DNA of 64,000 nt from Rhododendron vialii (Eukaryota > Streptophyta > Magnoliopsida > Ericales > Ericaceae). The translations under genes and the position numbers were made by a program. This document shows, piece by piece, positions 1 through 12,500 of the stretch. Under the pieces are notes generated by a model, which was not told the origin of the DNA, ran no database searches, and saw only the letters and a program-made list of their open reading frames with translations. Every line of letters begins with the position of its first letter. The stretch's first letter is position 1. The stretch spans positions 26,097,564 through 26,161,563 of the forward strand of contig NC_080561.1 in the NCBI RefSeq assembly GCF_030253575.1, written 5' to 3'.

Positions 1-692
1 TTGATTTACAAAAATGACCATAACTTTTTATCTTTAAAAAATAAAAATAAAAATGAGGGGAATAGGGAAAATGGAACCTGCCACTTTTCTTTTCTCTAAG
101 ACTTCGACAAAACATATAATCAAGGTTCAACCAAGCACTGCATACCTTATTTAGAGTTGCTCGGAAAGATTTTTACCTGTACCAAGCAAACTAAGGTATG
201 AAACCTTTCTTCTACATTCCCATACCTTTTCTACATTTCCATACCTTTTTTGTGTGAAGTATTATAAACTGGAGTTTTGGTCCAACTTCATTTTTGCTAT
301 CTCACATTTTGTACAATTGTTACTGTAATTTTTCCCCCTCTTTTAGACTTTGAAAGTTGAGACTCATGAGTTAATATAATTGTTTGTGATAGTACTATCA
401 AATTGTTTAATTTATATATATTATAAATAATTTTTTCTGTTCCTTTTTCTTTTTTTTCTATACATGACTGAATGATACTCTACTTAGACATAGTGATTGC
501 CCACTTCAATTGAATTTTCATGTTTCCATCGAGAAATTATAAAAAATAAAAAATAAAAAAAACTTTCAAGTACTAGTAGTCTATACGTGCAGATACTGAA
601 ATCCATTTCACTATGATCTCATCTAAATTAATGAGGGTAAGATTGTCATTGGAAAAAGTATGAACTAGTGATGAAAAATAATGGTTTGCGAG
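1..692. other. AT-rich spacer, no gene seen
   Basis: This stretch is AT-rich with homopolymer runs and short local duplications, for example two near-copies of a CCATACCTTTT-type motif at about 220-250. I see no coding frame with family resemblance, no RNA gene and no clear transposon end. It ends at the target duplication of the fold-back element that follows. Confidence 0.6.
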
Positions 693-1532
693 GGAAGCGG
701 GGCTCTGCTGCCTCAAAAGGATAGTAGCCCCTACCCACACTCGAAACTATACAGTTTTGAGGCTGCAACTACTGATCCTCTTTTTATTCTCCTTTGTCCT
801 CTTTAAAGAGATAAACAACACAGCTTATCTATATTAAAAATATATGGTTAAAAATTTAAGTGCTCCAATTTTTAATTCGTCTAAACTGGTGCGAAAATCA
901 TATTTTTATGATCATATTATTCTAAAGGGTTTTAATTAATTTGTGTCTTTATGGCTCTCATAATTAAATATCTGCTCTTTATTTGGGACCCTGTTGAGCA
1001 GAAACTTGATTATGAGAGCCCTGAAGACAAAAGTTAATTATAACCCTTTTAAGATAAAATAATCACAAAAATAAGATCTTCACATCGGTTCAATCGGATT
1101 TAAAATTGGAGCACTTAGCTTTTTAACCATATTTTTAAATATATAAACAGTCTATAAAAACTTAAGTGCTTCAATTTTCAATCCTTTTGAACCGATATGA
1201 AGATCTTATGTTTCTGATCATTTTATTTTAAAGGATCATAATTAATTTTTGTCTCTAGGGCTTTCATAATCAAGTTTCTGCTCTATAGGATCTCAAATAA
1301 AGAACAGATACTAATTATGAGAGTCCTAGATACGCAAATTAATTATGACCCTTTAAAATAATATAATCATAAAAATAAGATCTTCGGACCGGTTCAAACG
1401 GATTAAAAATTGAAACACTTATATTTTTATCCATAATATTTTTAATATATATCAACAGTTGCCTCAAAATTGTGTCGTTTTGAGTGTGGGTAGGGGCTGC
1501 TATCCTTTTGAGGCAGCAGAGCCTCCGCTTCC
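693..1532. mobile_element. Mutator-like fold-back element (840 bp)
   Basis: The terminal inverted repeats are about 75 bp. The left end runs GGAAGCGGGGCTCTGCTGCC and the right end is its near complement, and the match continues through CTACCCACACTC on both sides. A 9-bp near-perfect direct repeat flanks the element (GTTTGCGAG at 684-692 and GTTTGGGAG at 1533-1541, 8 of 9 identical), the length expected for Mutator-like transposons. Inside are two roughly 300-bp units (about 832-1138 and 1142-1445), each itself an imperfect palindrome, with GATCTTC, AATTAATT and CATAATTA segments repeated. It encodes nothing convincing; an ORF at its right side is an accident of the TIR. It lies about 2 kb upstream of the cyclase start. 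Confidence 0.8.
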
Positions 1533-2892
1533 GTTTGGGAGTATCCATAAACACAACTCTTATATTTAACTACATTTATTGCACCTAAACTATTGCCCCA
1601 ATGGCACCTATTAGCAGGACCGTTAATTGAAAGCGTTGATGATCATAATATAAATAATGTAACGTTTAAAGATAAACATAAAGTATAGAGTTTTCAATAA
1701 AATCACAATTAAGGATACCTAAGTAAAACATGCGACAATTATAGAACCAATAATATTGTTTCTTTCACCTTCTCATTTTTTAATAAATGGGGGTTTCTCC
1801 TGGCTAAAAGAAACACTTGGTTGTTTTGACAAATTAACCGTAATGGGGATCGATCAGTACTCAAGCCCTCTCTCGATCGATCAGTACTCTCTCTCTCTCT
1901 CTCCCTCAGTTCAACAAAACCCAGCCATGTGCCTAACTACAGTACTTGGGATCGATACAACAGGTAGTCCAACCTTTGGTGTAGCCGGGAATTTATCTCG
2001 GTAGAGGCACCATGAATTAACTTGGTCTCATAATTTTTTATCTTTCATAGTAAACAACCGCAATATAAAAGAAATGAACTTAGATCATAAAATTCGCTAC
2101 AATATACGAATATATATGGGTCTTTATGAATAGCAAGTGCGTACAAGAAACTTTTTTGAGAACTTGACAAAGATATTAGATGATGTAAGTGTTATAAGAG
2201 AAAAAATGTGTATACCGATTGACTTTTTGGATACAAATTGTTATGAACTTTATAATTGGAGGATAAAACTGATATTATTGGAAATTGTAGTGGGGACCCG
2301 TGCTCCCACTGCTAACACACACTGTCCCCGCTACTGAGTCCAACAATCTCCCTCTCTTTCTCTCTCTCTTTTATTTAGGGGGAAAAAAGAAACTCTCTCT
2401 CTAGTGGTTGTGTGTTTAATAATGCGAGCATAACTCGTATTTCCAGTCAAGCTCGTATTTCCACAATTGCAGCATTTGCTTTTGAATTTTGGCTCTTTTT
2501 AAAGGCGAGAAGAACTGTTAGTATGTTATTAACGCCTCGCCTGTTTGGCCAACTAGGGAGGGAAGTGGTACCAATTGGAGTATGTGTGTCAAGCCCCCTA
2601 CCAATAGGTGTTCGGGCAATAGAATAGTAGTAATTTCAGCACGCTATTGTTGAAAGCGTCGACGATCATAATAAAAATAGTACTCCAGTAATTACGTTCA
2701 AAGTCTTTGAACAAAAGTACAGAGTTTTTAATTAAATTAATAAAATCACAATTGCGATACCAAAGTAAAAACTTGCGAAAACTATAACAGGACCCATAAA
2801 TATCGTTTCCCCTTCTTCTCATTTGTGTATAACTTGGGGTTTCCTCACTTGAAGAAGCATTTCGTGTTTTTTTTTTGACAAAGCACAATAGG

Positions 2893-2894
<2 letters not shown>

Positions 2895-2936
<42 letters not shown>
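2895..2936. repeat. (CT)n microsatellite
   Basis: About 21 uninterrupted CT units lie inside the second copy of the upstream duplication. The first copy has a shorter CT run at the matching place (about 1888-1902), so the tract has expanded since duplication. CT-rich leader tracts are common in plant 5' untranslated regions. Confidence 0.9.
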
Positions 2937-2940
<4 letters not shown>

Positions 2941-3432
2941 GATCTTTCCCATATCCAAAACCCAACAGCAATTCAACAAAATCCAGCCAAGTGCCTAACT
3001 ACACTTAGGATATACTAATACTACAGGTAGTTCAACTCTCTCCCTCTGATTAAAAAGAAAAACTCCCCTGTAGTGCAGTCATGCTCATAATTCCACAATT
3101 GCAGCATTTCCTTCTGATTTTTGGCAGTTTAAAGACCAAGTGTTATTATGTTAGTATTAATTAAGGCCAACTAGGGAAGTGGTACCAATCTGTGTATTTA
3201 TGTCAAACCAATCTTAACCATTTTGTCAATATGAACGACTCGGATCACGCACGCACTACTCACTTATAGGGCAGAGGTAACCTGTTTCCGTCAACCAACT
3301 ACCAATAGGAATTCGGAGTCTTGGGACTGTAGTTATTTCAGCATGCCGTACTGTCGGCTGCTCTCATTTTCTATTAGCCGGAACAAACTTAAATGAACAA
3401 TTGAAAGAAGGAAGTTGGTTGAGGAACCGGGG

Positions 3433-3440
3433 CATATAAT
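3433..3440 (+). promoter_or_regulatory. Possible TATA box of the cyclase gene
   Basis: CATATAAT sits 83 bases before the cyclase ATG, in a reasonable place for a core promoter with a short leader. This rests on motif and position only. If the leader contains an intron starting in the duplicated upstream units, the true promoter lies further upstream. Confidence 0.25.
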
Positions 3441-3522
3441 GACATATTGATTCAGTACTTATGCTTTGAAAGCGTTGCTGAGCTATTGACAACATCAAAA
3501 TAATACTAGTACATAGAATATA

Positions 3523-6500
3523 ATGTGGAGGCTAAAGGTGGCAGAAAGCGGAGGTCCTTATGAGGCTTACCTATACAGCACAAATAATTTTGATGGGCGT
3601 CAAGTTTGGGAGTTTGATCCGAGTTACGGTAGCCCTGAGGAGCGCGCACAAGTTGAAATGGCTCGCCAATTCTTCACTCTAAACCGCTCCAAAGTCAAGC
3701 CATGTGCCGATCTTCTTCTTCAATTTGAGGTTTGAATCATCTCTCTCTCCCAATTTCTTTGCTATCTTTCCGATGCTTGATGATCACCCGGATATTGTCA
3801 CTATGTTTGATCAATTAATCTAACTAGAAAATTTTACACTTTGAGTGAAACTTTTGGAAACAAAAGAAAATTTTAAACTTTGATCAATTAGTCTTTTTAA
3901 TTATTTGTTGGAAAATGCTAGACGTATCAATGTGTCACACCTCAACCATACTTCTCTCACATGCATGTGTGGGATTTCACAATATATGCTAAGGACTAGC
4001 TAGGGACCCAAATATATGTGAGAGGGGTGTGGTTGAGGTGTGACAAATTGATGTGCCCCTAGCATCTCTCTTATTTGCTTTGTGGAGAAAAAGATAAAAA
4101 AAAATTCAAAATACTATACTGAGCACACTTGATTTTTTTTTCATATACATTTTTTTTTCAACAAAAGAAATCTTGAATACAGAAATACAAATATTAAGAG
4201 GACTAAGGTATGACGGATGACGGCATCCAAGACCCGAGAAATAATTAATGAAGGCAAGGCGCCAACCGAAAACGAAAGATCCAAAGGAAAAACCACAACT
4301 CTGCATACAGAAAACTAAAAAAACCAAAAACTAGCTGAAACCCAAACCAAAAATCCCGGCTGAAATGAAAAACCAAACCCAAAAACCATACAATAAGCTT
4401 AGATTACGCTCGCGAGACCTCGGACAAAACCAAGCCAAAACTCACGCTTCGGAGACAAAGATGATTAAAATCACCGAAGAGAGTGTGAGTCACCATGCTC
4501 CATTTCAGCAATTTTCTACGTGCTTTCTTCCTTAAAACAGAGTTTCTGTTTTGTATGTTACATTATTCTTAATTTACATGTTACTAATTTATAATTAGTT
4601 TCCCCTTTATTCTTTTTTCTTTCCCTGACAAACAAACAACAAAAATGTTTGCTATATATATAGTATATGCTTTGGAGGAGTAGATATGCTGGGGAAGACA
4701 GTAATTGATCAATTTAAAGAGAGGAAAACGTTAATTCCAAAAACAAAGGAAAAGACGAAGTACTCCATATTTGATGATTTAAAACTCAGGGCTGACGTTA
4801 GCCTTTTGGGGCCCTAGGCAGACTCAATATATGGAGCCCTGTATAATTTTATAGGTTTTTTGCTAAAGACATAATTACAAAAATTTTGACAGTGTACAAT
4901 TTTCTTTTCAATTCATTAAAAAAACTCGAAACCTATGATATGTCGATAATTTTATTTTAAAAATTTAAATTGTTGTGGTGGATAAAAGTAAACCATTTGG
5001 AGAATTACCTTTATGTGTTTTTAACTATCAAATTACTTGTTAAACTTGAAATCATGCTTATCTAGGAGTATCTCATATGCTATGCTATCAAATAAAAAAT
5101 ATAAAAAATATATAAATTCATGTACTTAATTTCTCTTGTAATCAAGCTTGTCTAGTTTCTCATATGATATGCTTTCAAATGAAAAAGTAATAATTTAAGC
5201 ACTTAATTTCTCTTGTAATTTCTTTTCAAGTAACGGAATGGGTGTAGTCTATGTCACCCATTCCGTTAGTTCTTAGATGGAGGGTGATAGAAACGGGAAA
5301 ATTGATGAGTTGTTAAATAGTATAGTTGTTTATGTGACATTTTGTGAAGATCAAGTATTTTTTTGTGATTTTGGTGAAAGGACATGGGTTATTTTTAAAA
5401 AAAAATCATTAAAAGTACTGTATTTGAAATAGCAACTCCCTTTGTTTTTATGTGAGATTTGAAGTTTTGGCACCCCTTAAACCGAAATTTTGGTTTCGCC
5501 ACTCGGAATGCGAAAAGGCACGCGACTAGAAAGTATGAAGAGTTTGATTTTTTACTTGTTTCATCCGCCGAAGACTTTGATTGTGTTAGTCAACATGAGG
5601 TTCAGAGGTTGTCTATAGCTCTAATCCCAAACCCTCTCCTCGTGGGACTCGAACTCAGACCTCCACTTGAATACAAGAGAAAGTGTATTAGGTGTCGAAA
5701 AAGCGGCGATGAAATTTAATTTCGTCTCTAAATGAGTATATTTGGTGATGAAAAAATGAATTCGTCACTATTTTGACAACTTCTGCAACGAAATTATTTT
5801 GTCACCAATTATACCTATTTAGCGACAGAAAAAATATTTCTGTCACCGAAGGTACCTATTTGGCAACAAAATATATTTTTCCTGAAAGCGTAAAAAAGGA
5901 GACAAAATTATTTTTCGTTATCAATGATAACTATATTTCATCCCCAAATGGTCAACCATACATCGGGGTGCACACTTACCCTCAGTGTATCCTCGTCACT
6001 CGTTTGGCAAAGTTGTTGGGCACCCTCACGTGGTGCAACCAACCAAGGCACAAGTTACAATCGTGCTCGGGGCTAATTCCTTTTGTTCGGGAGTTACCCA
6101 CTTCACATCTCTCTCTCGAATAAATTATTTATAATGCTGGTGTAAATATTTATTTTCTTCAAATTAATTACATTGCGTCACGTTGTAAAACAGTGGTTCC
6201 AATCAATAAAACATGGTGACGTGGCGCAATATAATTAATTTGGAAGAAACAAATGTTATACGGACGGTGTAAAGAATTTAATCTCCTCTCTTATTATGTG
6301 CATATATACAAGTCTGTGTATGTATTCATGGATAATTGATTGCTTTAATTCTTAGTAGTATAGGAGTTTTTTAGTTAAAGGTATGATTAATTAATTGTGT
6401 TGTTACCGTAATTATCTATCTATCTGTAAATGTGTTTTGTCTTTAAAATCATCCAAACCCACAATTCTAATTTTCTAGATTTTTGAATTTCATTTTTTAT

Positions 6501-9500
6501 AAAGAGAGAGAGAGAGAGAAACAAACACGGGGAGTGAGAGAGGCGTGGGGAGGGGACGTGTTAAGGAGGAAAATTTATTCTCCGTCCATAGAGTACCATC
6601 ATGTGGTGCCCCTTAAATTTATTATCCGCCACACATATACTATTTTTAGTACATAAAAGGGGAACACTGCTAGCGTGCATCCAACGTGACTGGAACAAAA
6701 ATAATAGTGACCTTATTCGTTTGCTAGTTTTGGATATTTTAGTTTTGGTAGTAGGTGGAGAGAAAAATAAAGTAATGATTGAAGGGAGAGGTAATAAGTA
6801 AAGAGATATAGAGATAGAAATGAAAGTAATAATTGAAGAAATAGAGTAATAATTAAAGAGAGTAATAGAGTAATTATTAGAAAATAAAATTAAAATACAA
6901 AACAAATCTTTTTTATCAACTAGTGTTATGCTTGCGCATGACTGAAAAAATATTAATGTGAATTTTTTTGTTTGGTGCATCAAACGAACACAAACCTTGT
7001 ATTACATATGACGTTGGTATTCGTGAGCGAAAAGGCTTTGATTAGATATCATGACAAGGGGTGAAACTGTAACCTTATGAATAGGGGAATACCCATGGAA
7101 CTACTGCGGTAAATGAACCGAGCAGCTCGCGAGTTCGGCTTGTTTAGTAAACGAGCCGAACTCGAGTTTTCGAAACGAGCCGAGTTTCTTTCGGCCTGTT
7201 CGATAAAAGCCCGGCTCGTTAAAGAAGGCTCAACTCGATTAAAAAAACTTGTTTAATAAATGAAATTCGACTCGTTAAAATTCGAGCTCGAGTTTTTGAC
7301 TCATTTATTAGTAAACGAGCCGAGCTCGCCGAAGCGGTTTGGCTCCACTCGTTTACACCCCTGCCACCTGACATGGAGGAGGATATGTTATCTCCTTCAA
7401 AATTGATTCAGATTGCATATGAATTTTTAGATTTCTTATTCTCTAGTGAACGATTTAAAAAATCTGGGTTCATCATGAGGATTGGAGGTGTCTGCAATCA
7501 AGGTGGCGATGTTAAAGAAATGTGGGGCTCTCTCTCTAACCTGTCTCCCCCTTGCAGGCGACTTTTGGGTTTCCCATGGCGCCGCCCTTCTCTCTCTCCT
7601 CTCTTCCCTCTTCCGTTTATTTCCCTCTGTTTTCCCCCCCTTCCTTGATCGGCCTCGTCGGCAACTAGGATGTGTGCCGAACTGTGTGTTGCGCTGTCGG
7701 AATCCCAACCGTTTTTCCACTGTTGGATGGAAACGCAGCGATTGGGGGTTGCGGCGGCATTACGGTGGTGGGTTTTCCATAGCTGGTGGTTTCCTCGGCT
7801 CCGGTTTGGATCTCGTTTGCTTCCGTTGTCGGTTCCTTGAGCCCATCTGTTTTCCTGGAAATGTTTTTCTTGCAGGTACAGTTGATGGCTTCTGTGGGTT
7901 CGAATTGGAGTTCGGTGGCTGTTGGCCGTGGCGGTGGGATTTAACGGTGGAGGGCGTTTGGGGCGGCTAGCTCTGGATGATGGCGGCGTCGCTCTTTTTC
8001 TCCGCCGCCCTTGGTGCTTCTGCTCATCGTGTTTGGTTTCCTGGCGGAAGGGAGTGGTGTGGTTGGCGTGTTGATGCGGCTGCCATCGGTTGGCGGTGGA
8101 AGTGGTTCGGCGGCAGTTGTCGGAATATGGATAGGTTTTTTTTATTTTACATGGGTTTGGGCTTGGCCCATATAGGTGTTCGGGCTTCGGCCCTTAGATG
8201 TTGTCTTTGGTTGGTTCTTACCAATTGATGTATTGGGTCTCGGACTGGCAGAGGATTATCGTTAGGAATAAGATGCCGTTCTCCTTGCCTATTAAGTCTT
8301 TGTATCTCTTTCAAAGATTAATGAAATTTTCGTTTTGTTGCTAGCTGGGGAATGGAGAAGCACGGTTGGTGGAGGGGTTGATTGTGGGTGAGCAAAGAAA
8401 CTTGATTGCCAAAATTTCACTTGAGGGCCGACCAAACTTGAGAGATGAAATTATATTTATTTAGGCAGTTGTTAGAGTTTTGGAAATAAAAATTGAATTA
8501 TTGAATCATAAAATAATTTTTTCATGAAACTGTAGGCAATTCCATTTTTAATTCGTAATTTGACCAACTCAGTCGATCAACTCATCATATGGTTTTGCTT
8601 CCCACAAATAGAGTATAAGTGTGGCTTGTTCACATATTTGGCTAATTCTTCTTCTAAATTGCAGTTATTGAAGGGGAATAATTTCCAACAAACTATTCCA
8701 GCCGTTAAAGTCGGTGAAGATGAAGATGTAACCTATGAGGCTGCCACTACCTCCTTAAAGAGGGCATTACGCTTCTCCTGTGCCATGCAGGCCAAAGATG
8801 GCCACTGGCCTGCTGAGATTGCTGGTCCCTTATACTTTCTACCTCCCTTGGTAATTGTTTCTGATCCTTATTTTCTTGTCACCTATGAAACCATGCTTTA
8901 CTTTCAAGTATATATGACACTTCAGAAAAATAAGTGCAGCCCATTGCACGAAAATTCGGTAAATCTTGGAGTGGGAGGAAATACTCGTAAGGGTGCTCTT
9001 CGTCGTCTACAAATTATTCTTGTGAGTTTTGCTAAAATAATGTGCTAAATGCAGGTCATGTGTCTGTACATTACTGGGCATCTGGATGAAACATTTTCAC
9101 CAGAACATAAGAAGGAGATTCTTCGATATATATACAACCATCAAGTAAGCCTGAAATTTTTTCTCAGTGTTTCTTCATTCAAAGAAACAAAAAACATATT
9201 TTTGGAAGTAAAGCTAGCTTTAGCATACTGTAGTAGCCAATGCGAAAGTGAAAGTGCTACTTACCAGAAATATTTACTAAGGGTGCTGCTTGGTTTGACA
9301 ATTACAGTGGTGGTAGTTAAAACTTAAAAGGCTCAGCTTTTCAACCAACTTTAATTTTGTCTATCAGACGAGGATTTGATTGTTATTGTGATTGTGATAG
9401 AATGAAGATGGAGGTTGGGGATTTCACATAGAGGGCCACAGCATCATGTTCTGTACCGTACTTAGCTACATTTGCATGCGTCTTATGGGTGAGGGTCCAT

Positions 9501-12500
9501 TTGGCGGCCAGAACAATGCTGTAGAAAGAGGTCGAACGTGGATCCATGATCATGGAGGTGTAGTTGCAATACCCTCTTGGGGAAAGACATGGCTTTCGGT
9601 ATATATGATGATTAGATTTTTGTATTCTAATATAGTTTCATTTGGAGTAGTATAGCACTTTTGTTTGAAGTTAAGGTTATGAATCACAATTAACCACATC
9701 GATTTGCACACTGAGTTATGATTATAGCATTTTTTTTTAACACTATTTTTGTTCATACTTGTTTATTTTCATTTATCTACTGATTGATCTGCTTATCCTT
9801 GTGTAGATATTTGGTCTGTTTGATTGGTTGGGCTGCAACCCCATGCCACCAGAGTTTTGGGTCCTTCCTTCTTATTTTCCTATACATCCAGGTAGATTCT
9901 AATGGTTAGCGCAAATGTTTGATAAAATTGAAATACGTAACTAATGAAATGGTAAAATGGTGAATTCCATAATTTTTTTTTACAGTGATTGAGCTTATTT
10001 GATAATGACTTAAGCATTCCTAATTGGAATTTGTTCTTTTGTAAGAATGAAATACTGAATTGAGCTAGAAAAGCACTAGATAAAGACGACTTTATTCGTG
10101 CCTATGTAGTCGCCAGGGAAGGTGTTGAATTATTCTTGTTTTCCTTAATTTCACGCAGCACAAGTCGACAATATTTTTGGGAACATGACAGAGATATCAT
10201 ACATGCAGCTAGATGGGGGAAAGTTTTGAACCTCCAACCTCTTATGTGACAGTATAGATTTCATGGCATTTAGCCTCCTGGCCATTGACAATAGATCTAG
10301 AATTGGGTATTGGAGAAAAGAAAGCAGTGTATAAATGTCGACCCAAACTCTTGTCCAAAACTAGTGTGTCGATATGAGAGACATCTAGGAAATGAATTCA
10401 GAAAATGAAAGATCCATGATAAGCTATGATTCATACCAATTTGACTTAAGAGCCACTTTCATTTTTACGTTTCAATAGACTGGCAAATCTCAGTACTCTT
10501 GTATTAATCAATAGGCAATTATGCGCTCTCAAAAATTCTTCTCAAGGGACTCATCGAACAAAATTTCATTAAAAATTGGATTAGAAAAGGATTGTGCTTG
10601 CACGATAAGCCTGAGATTTCATTTTAAATCAAAATTTCGCTTCCCTTGTTCCACTACGGTAAGTACATGGTGAAGATGATTGTATGGGCACCTCGGCAAT
10701 TGCTTGCCAAAAGGACATTGTTTAGAGCTGTTCAACATTTGGACAAATATGCTCCCCAATTGATAATTGCCTATGATGCACGGACACGGGAATTCAAAAA
10801 AAATGGGGACACGGACACGGCGGGAGACACGCCACATGTATGTTTATTTATTTATTTATATTTATTTTCAATTTTTTTCCAAGTTTAAATAGCAAAAACG
10901 AAAAGTCCATAGTTCCAATACCATTTCAAACAAAACAAGACATCCATAAGTTCAATACAACCCTATTAAAAAATTACAGTTTGACCCCCTAAAAATTTTT
11001 AAAAATTACAATTTGACCCCTAAATTTAAAAAATTACAGTTTGACCCCCTATTTTTTAAAAATTACACTTTGACCCCTGCCGTGTCCCTCTAAAAAATTT
11101 AAATTAAATTATGGGACACGCCGCGTGTCCCATACGTGTCCCCCCGTGACCCTTTGTTTGACGCTGCAATACGTCGACCTCTAAAGGTGTCAGTGCTTCA
11201 TAGATAATCGCCAATTTTTTAGGATGGATTTGTTGGGGCAGAAATCCTAGCCGTACCGACCAATTTCAAACCGAAACCGTACCGATGGCCGCTCCGGGCT
11301 GTCTCCGGCCACCGGACGGCCGATCCGAGCCGTTCAAAAATTCTAAAAAAAAAAACCGAGTGGCCCCACGCGGGAATAAATGGCATCCGATGTGTGTAGG
11401 ATGGTTAGATCGAGTACCCTATTTTTCGTGTATACTCGTGTATATATATATACGCGAAAAATAGGGTACTCGATCTAACCACCCTACACACATCGGATGC
11501 CGTTTATTCTCGCGTGGGGCCCCTCGGTTTTTTTTTTTAGAATTTTTGAACGGCTCGGATCGGCCGTCCGGTGGCCGGAGACAGCCCGGAGCGGCCGTCG
11601 GTACGGTTTCGGTTTGAAATTGGTCGGTACGGCTAGCACTTCTCTTGTTGGGGAATGTCTTAACATGGAAGCTTGGAAAACATAGTTTGGTTTTCACATA
11701 GTTTGGTTTTCAACTACACTAAGGATGTGTGGTTGCATATAACTGTTAAAAAAGAGTGCTCAAAAAGAGAAAGAAAGAGTTTGATGCGCTTAAACATGTG
11801 ATTTTTACAAGATTTTAATAACAGAAGGACAATTACTTCAATACACTTTTTTATGCAGCAAAAATGTGGTGCTACTGTCGGTTGGTTTACATGCCGATGT
11901 CATACCTATATGGTAAGCGGTTTGTTGGACCCATCACAGATCTTGTTGTGCAACTAAGAAAAGAGCTTCATTCTCAACCTTATGATGAAATTGATTGGAA
12001 GAAATACCGGCATGTTTGTGCAAAGGTACATACGTAACTTGTTCTCATAAGCATGCTTTTTGCTTAAGTTGCACAGAAGGGATTCTTGGTTCGTTGTTTT
12101 GTTCAACTTGATTCAAGGTTAAGGTCCTATGCAACCAAATATAGGAAACAAAGTCAAGTGATCATACAGAATGTATTTTGTACTCGATGGATGCAGGAAG
12201 ATGTGTATTACCCACACCCTATGATTCAAGATTTTTTATGGGATACTCTTTACATGTTTGAGCCATTACTGACACGATGGCCCTTCAACAAGTTGGTGAG
12301 AGAGAAAGCAATCCAAGCGACAATGGAACACATTCATTACGAAGATGAAAATAGTCGATACATCACCATCGGATGTGTTGAGAAGGTTCTTTGCATGCTT
12401 TCTTGTTGGGTAGAAGATCCTCATGGTGATTCTTTTAAGAAACATCTTGCTAGGATCCCAGATTACATGTGGATTGCCGAAGATGGAATGAAGATGCAGG

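Larger units (their letters stand above)
1634..3480. repeat. Diverged tandem duplication upstream of the cyclase
   Basis: Landmarks recur in the same order. GAAAGCGTTGATGATCATA at 1633 recurs as GAAAGCGTCGACGATCATA at about 2651, and a shorter form is at about 3467, next to the cyclase start. TTCTCATTT plus GGGGTTTC at about 1770 recurs at about 2815. CCAGCCATGTGCCTAACTAC at about 1921 recurs at about 2983. ACAATTGCAGCATTTGC at about 2462 recurs at about 3096, and CTACCAATAGG at about 2598 recurs at about 3299. The spacing is about 1.0 kb in the first part and 0.65 kb in the second, so the first unit holds about 0.35 kb that the second lacks (roughly 2010-2340). The duplicated segment probably includes promoter and 5' leader sequence, since each unit has an exon-like end before GTAGT. 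Confidence 0.65.
3730..8664 (+). other. Cyclase intron 1 (4.9 kb), transposon-filled
   Basis: The donor follows the codon for Glu69 and the acceptor is TTGCAG. The intron carries a MITE at 3916-4064, a poly-T-led stretch of unknown origin near 4130-4450, a CACTA-like stretch of repeated GACGAAAT and GTCACC motifs at about 5720-5960, a fold-back at 6121-6283, a repeat shared with 50.4 kb, a hAT-like GAGCCGAGCTCG repeat and a GC-rich retroposon-like block at about 7505-8340. ORFs inside it show no cyclase or other protein resemblance and should not be read as genes. Confidence 0.8.

Noticed and set aside
5459..6123. 86- and 116-codon ORFs in cyclase intron 1
   Set aside because: They overlap repeat fragments (a GTGGGACTCGAACTC-bearing scrap and CACTA-like GACGAAAT repeats), with no domain.
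6561..6983. 140-codon minus-strand ORF
   Set aside because: It lies in a low-complexity Ile/Ser/Leu-rich reading of an AT- and GA-rich repeat shared with 50.4 kb, with no family features.
7482..8228. 162- and 83-codon ORFs in cyclase intron 1
   Set aside because: They lie in a GC-rich retroposon-like block; the Trp/Gly/Arg-heavy translations lack domains and carry no splice logic.
10646..10888. 80-codon ORF with [19 protein letters not shown]
   Set aside because: It looked protein-like, but its latter half runs into the inverted repeat at 10760-11215 and no related exon or splice border supports it.
10972..11085. Four regularly spaced direct repeats, CRISPR-like at first sight
   Set aside because: The units are contiguous, diverged and part of a plant transposon in a eukaryotic intron; there are no unique spacers.
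11419..11697. ORFs of 60-92 codons on both strands
   Set aside because: They are mirror reads of the GC-rich hairpin at 11239-11644 and have no protein resemblance.
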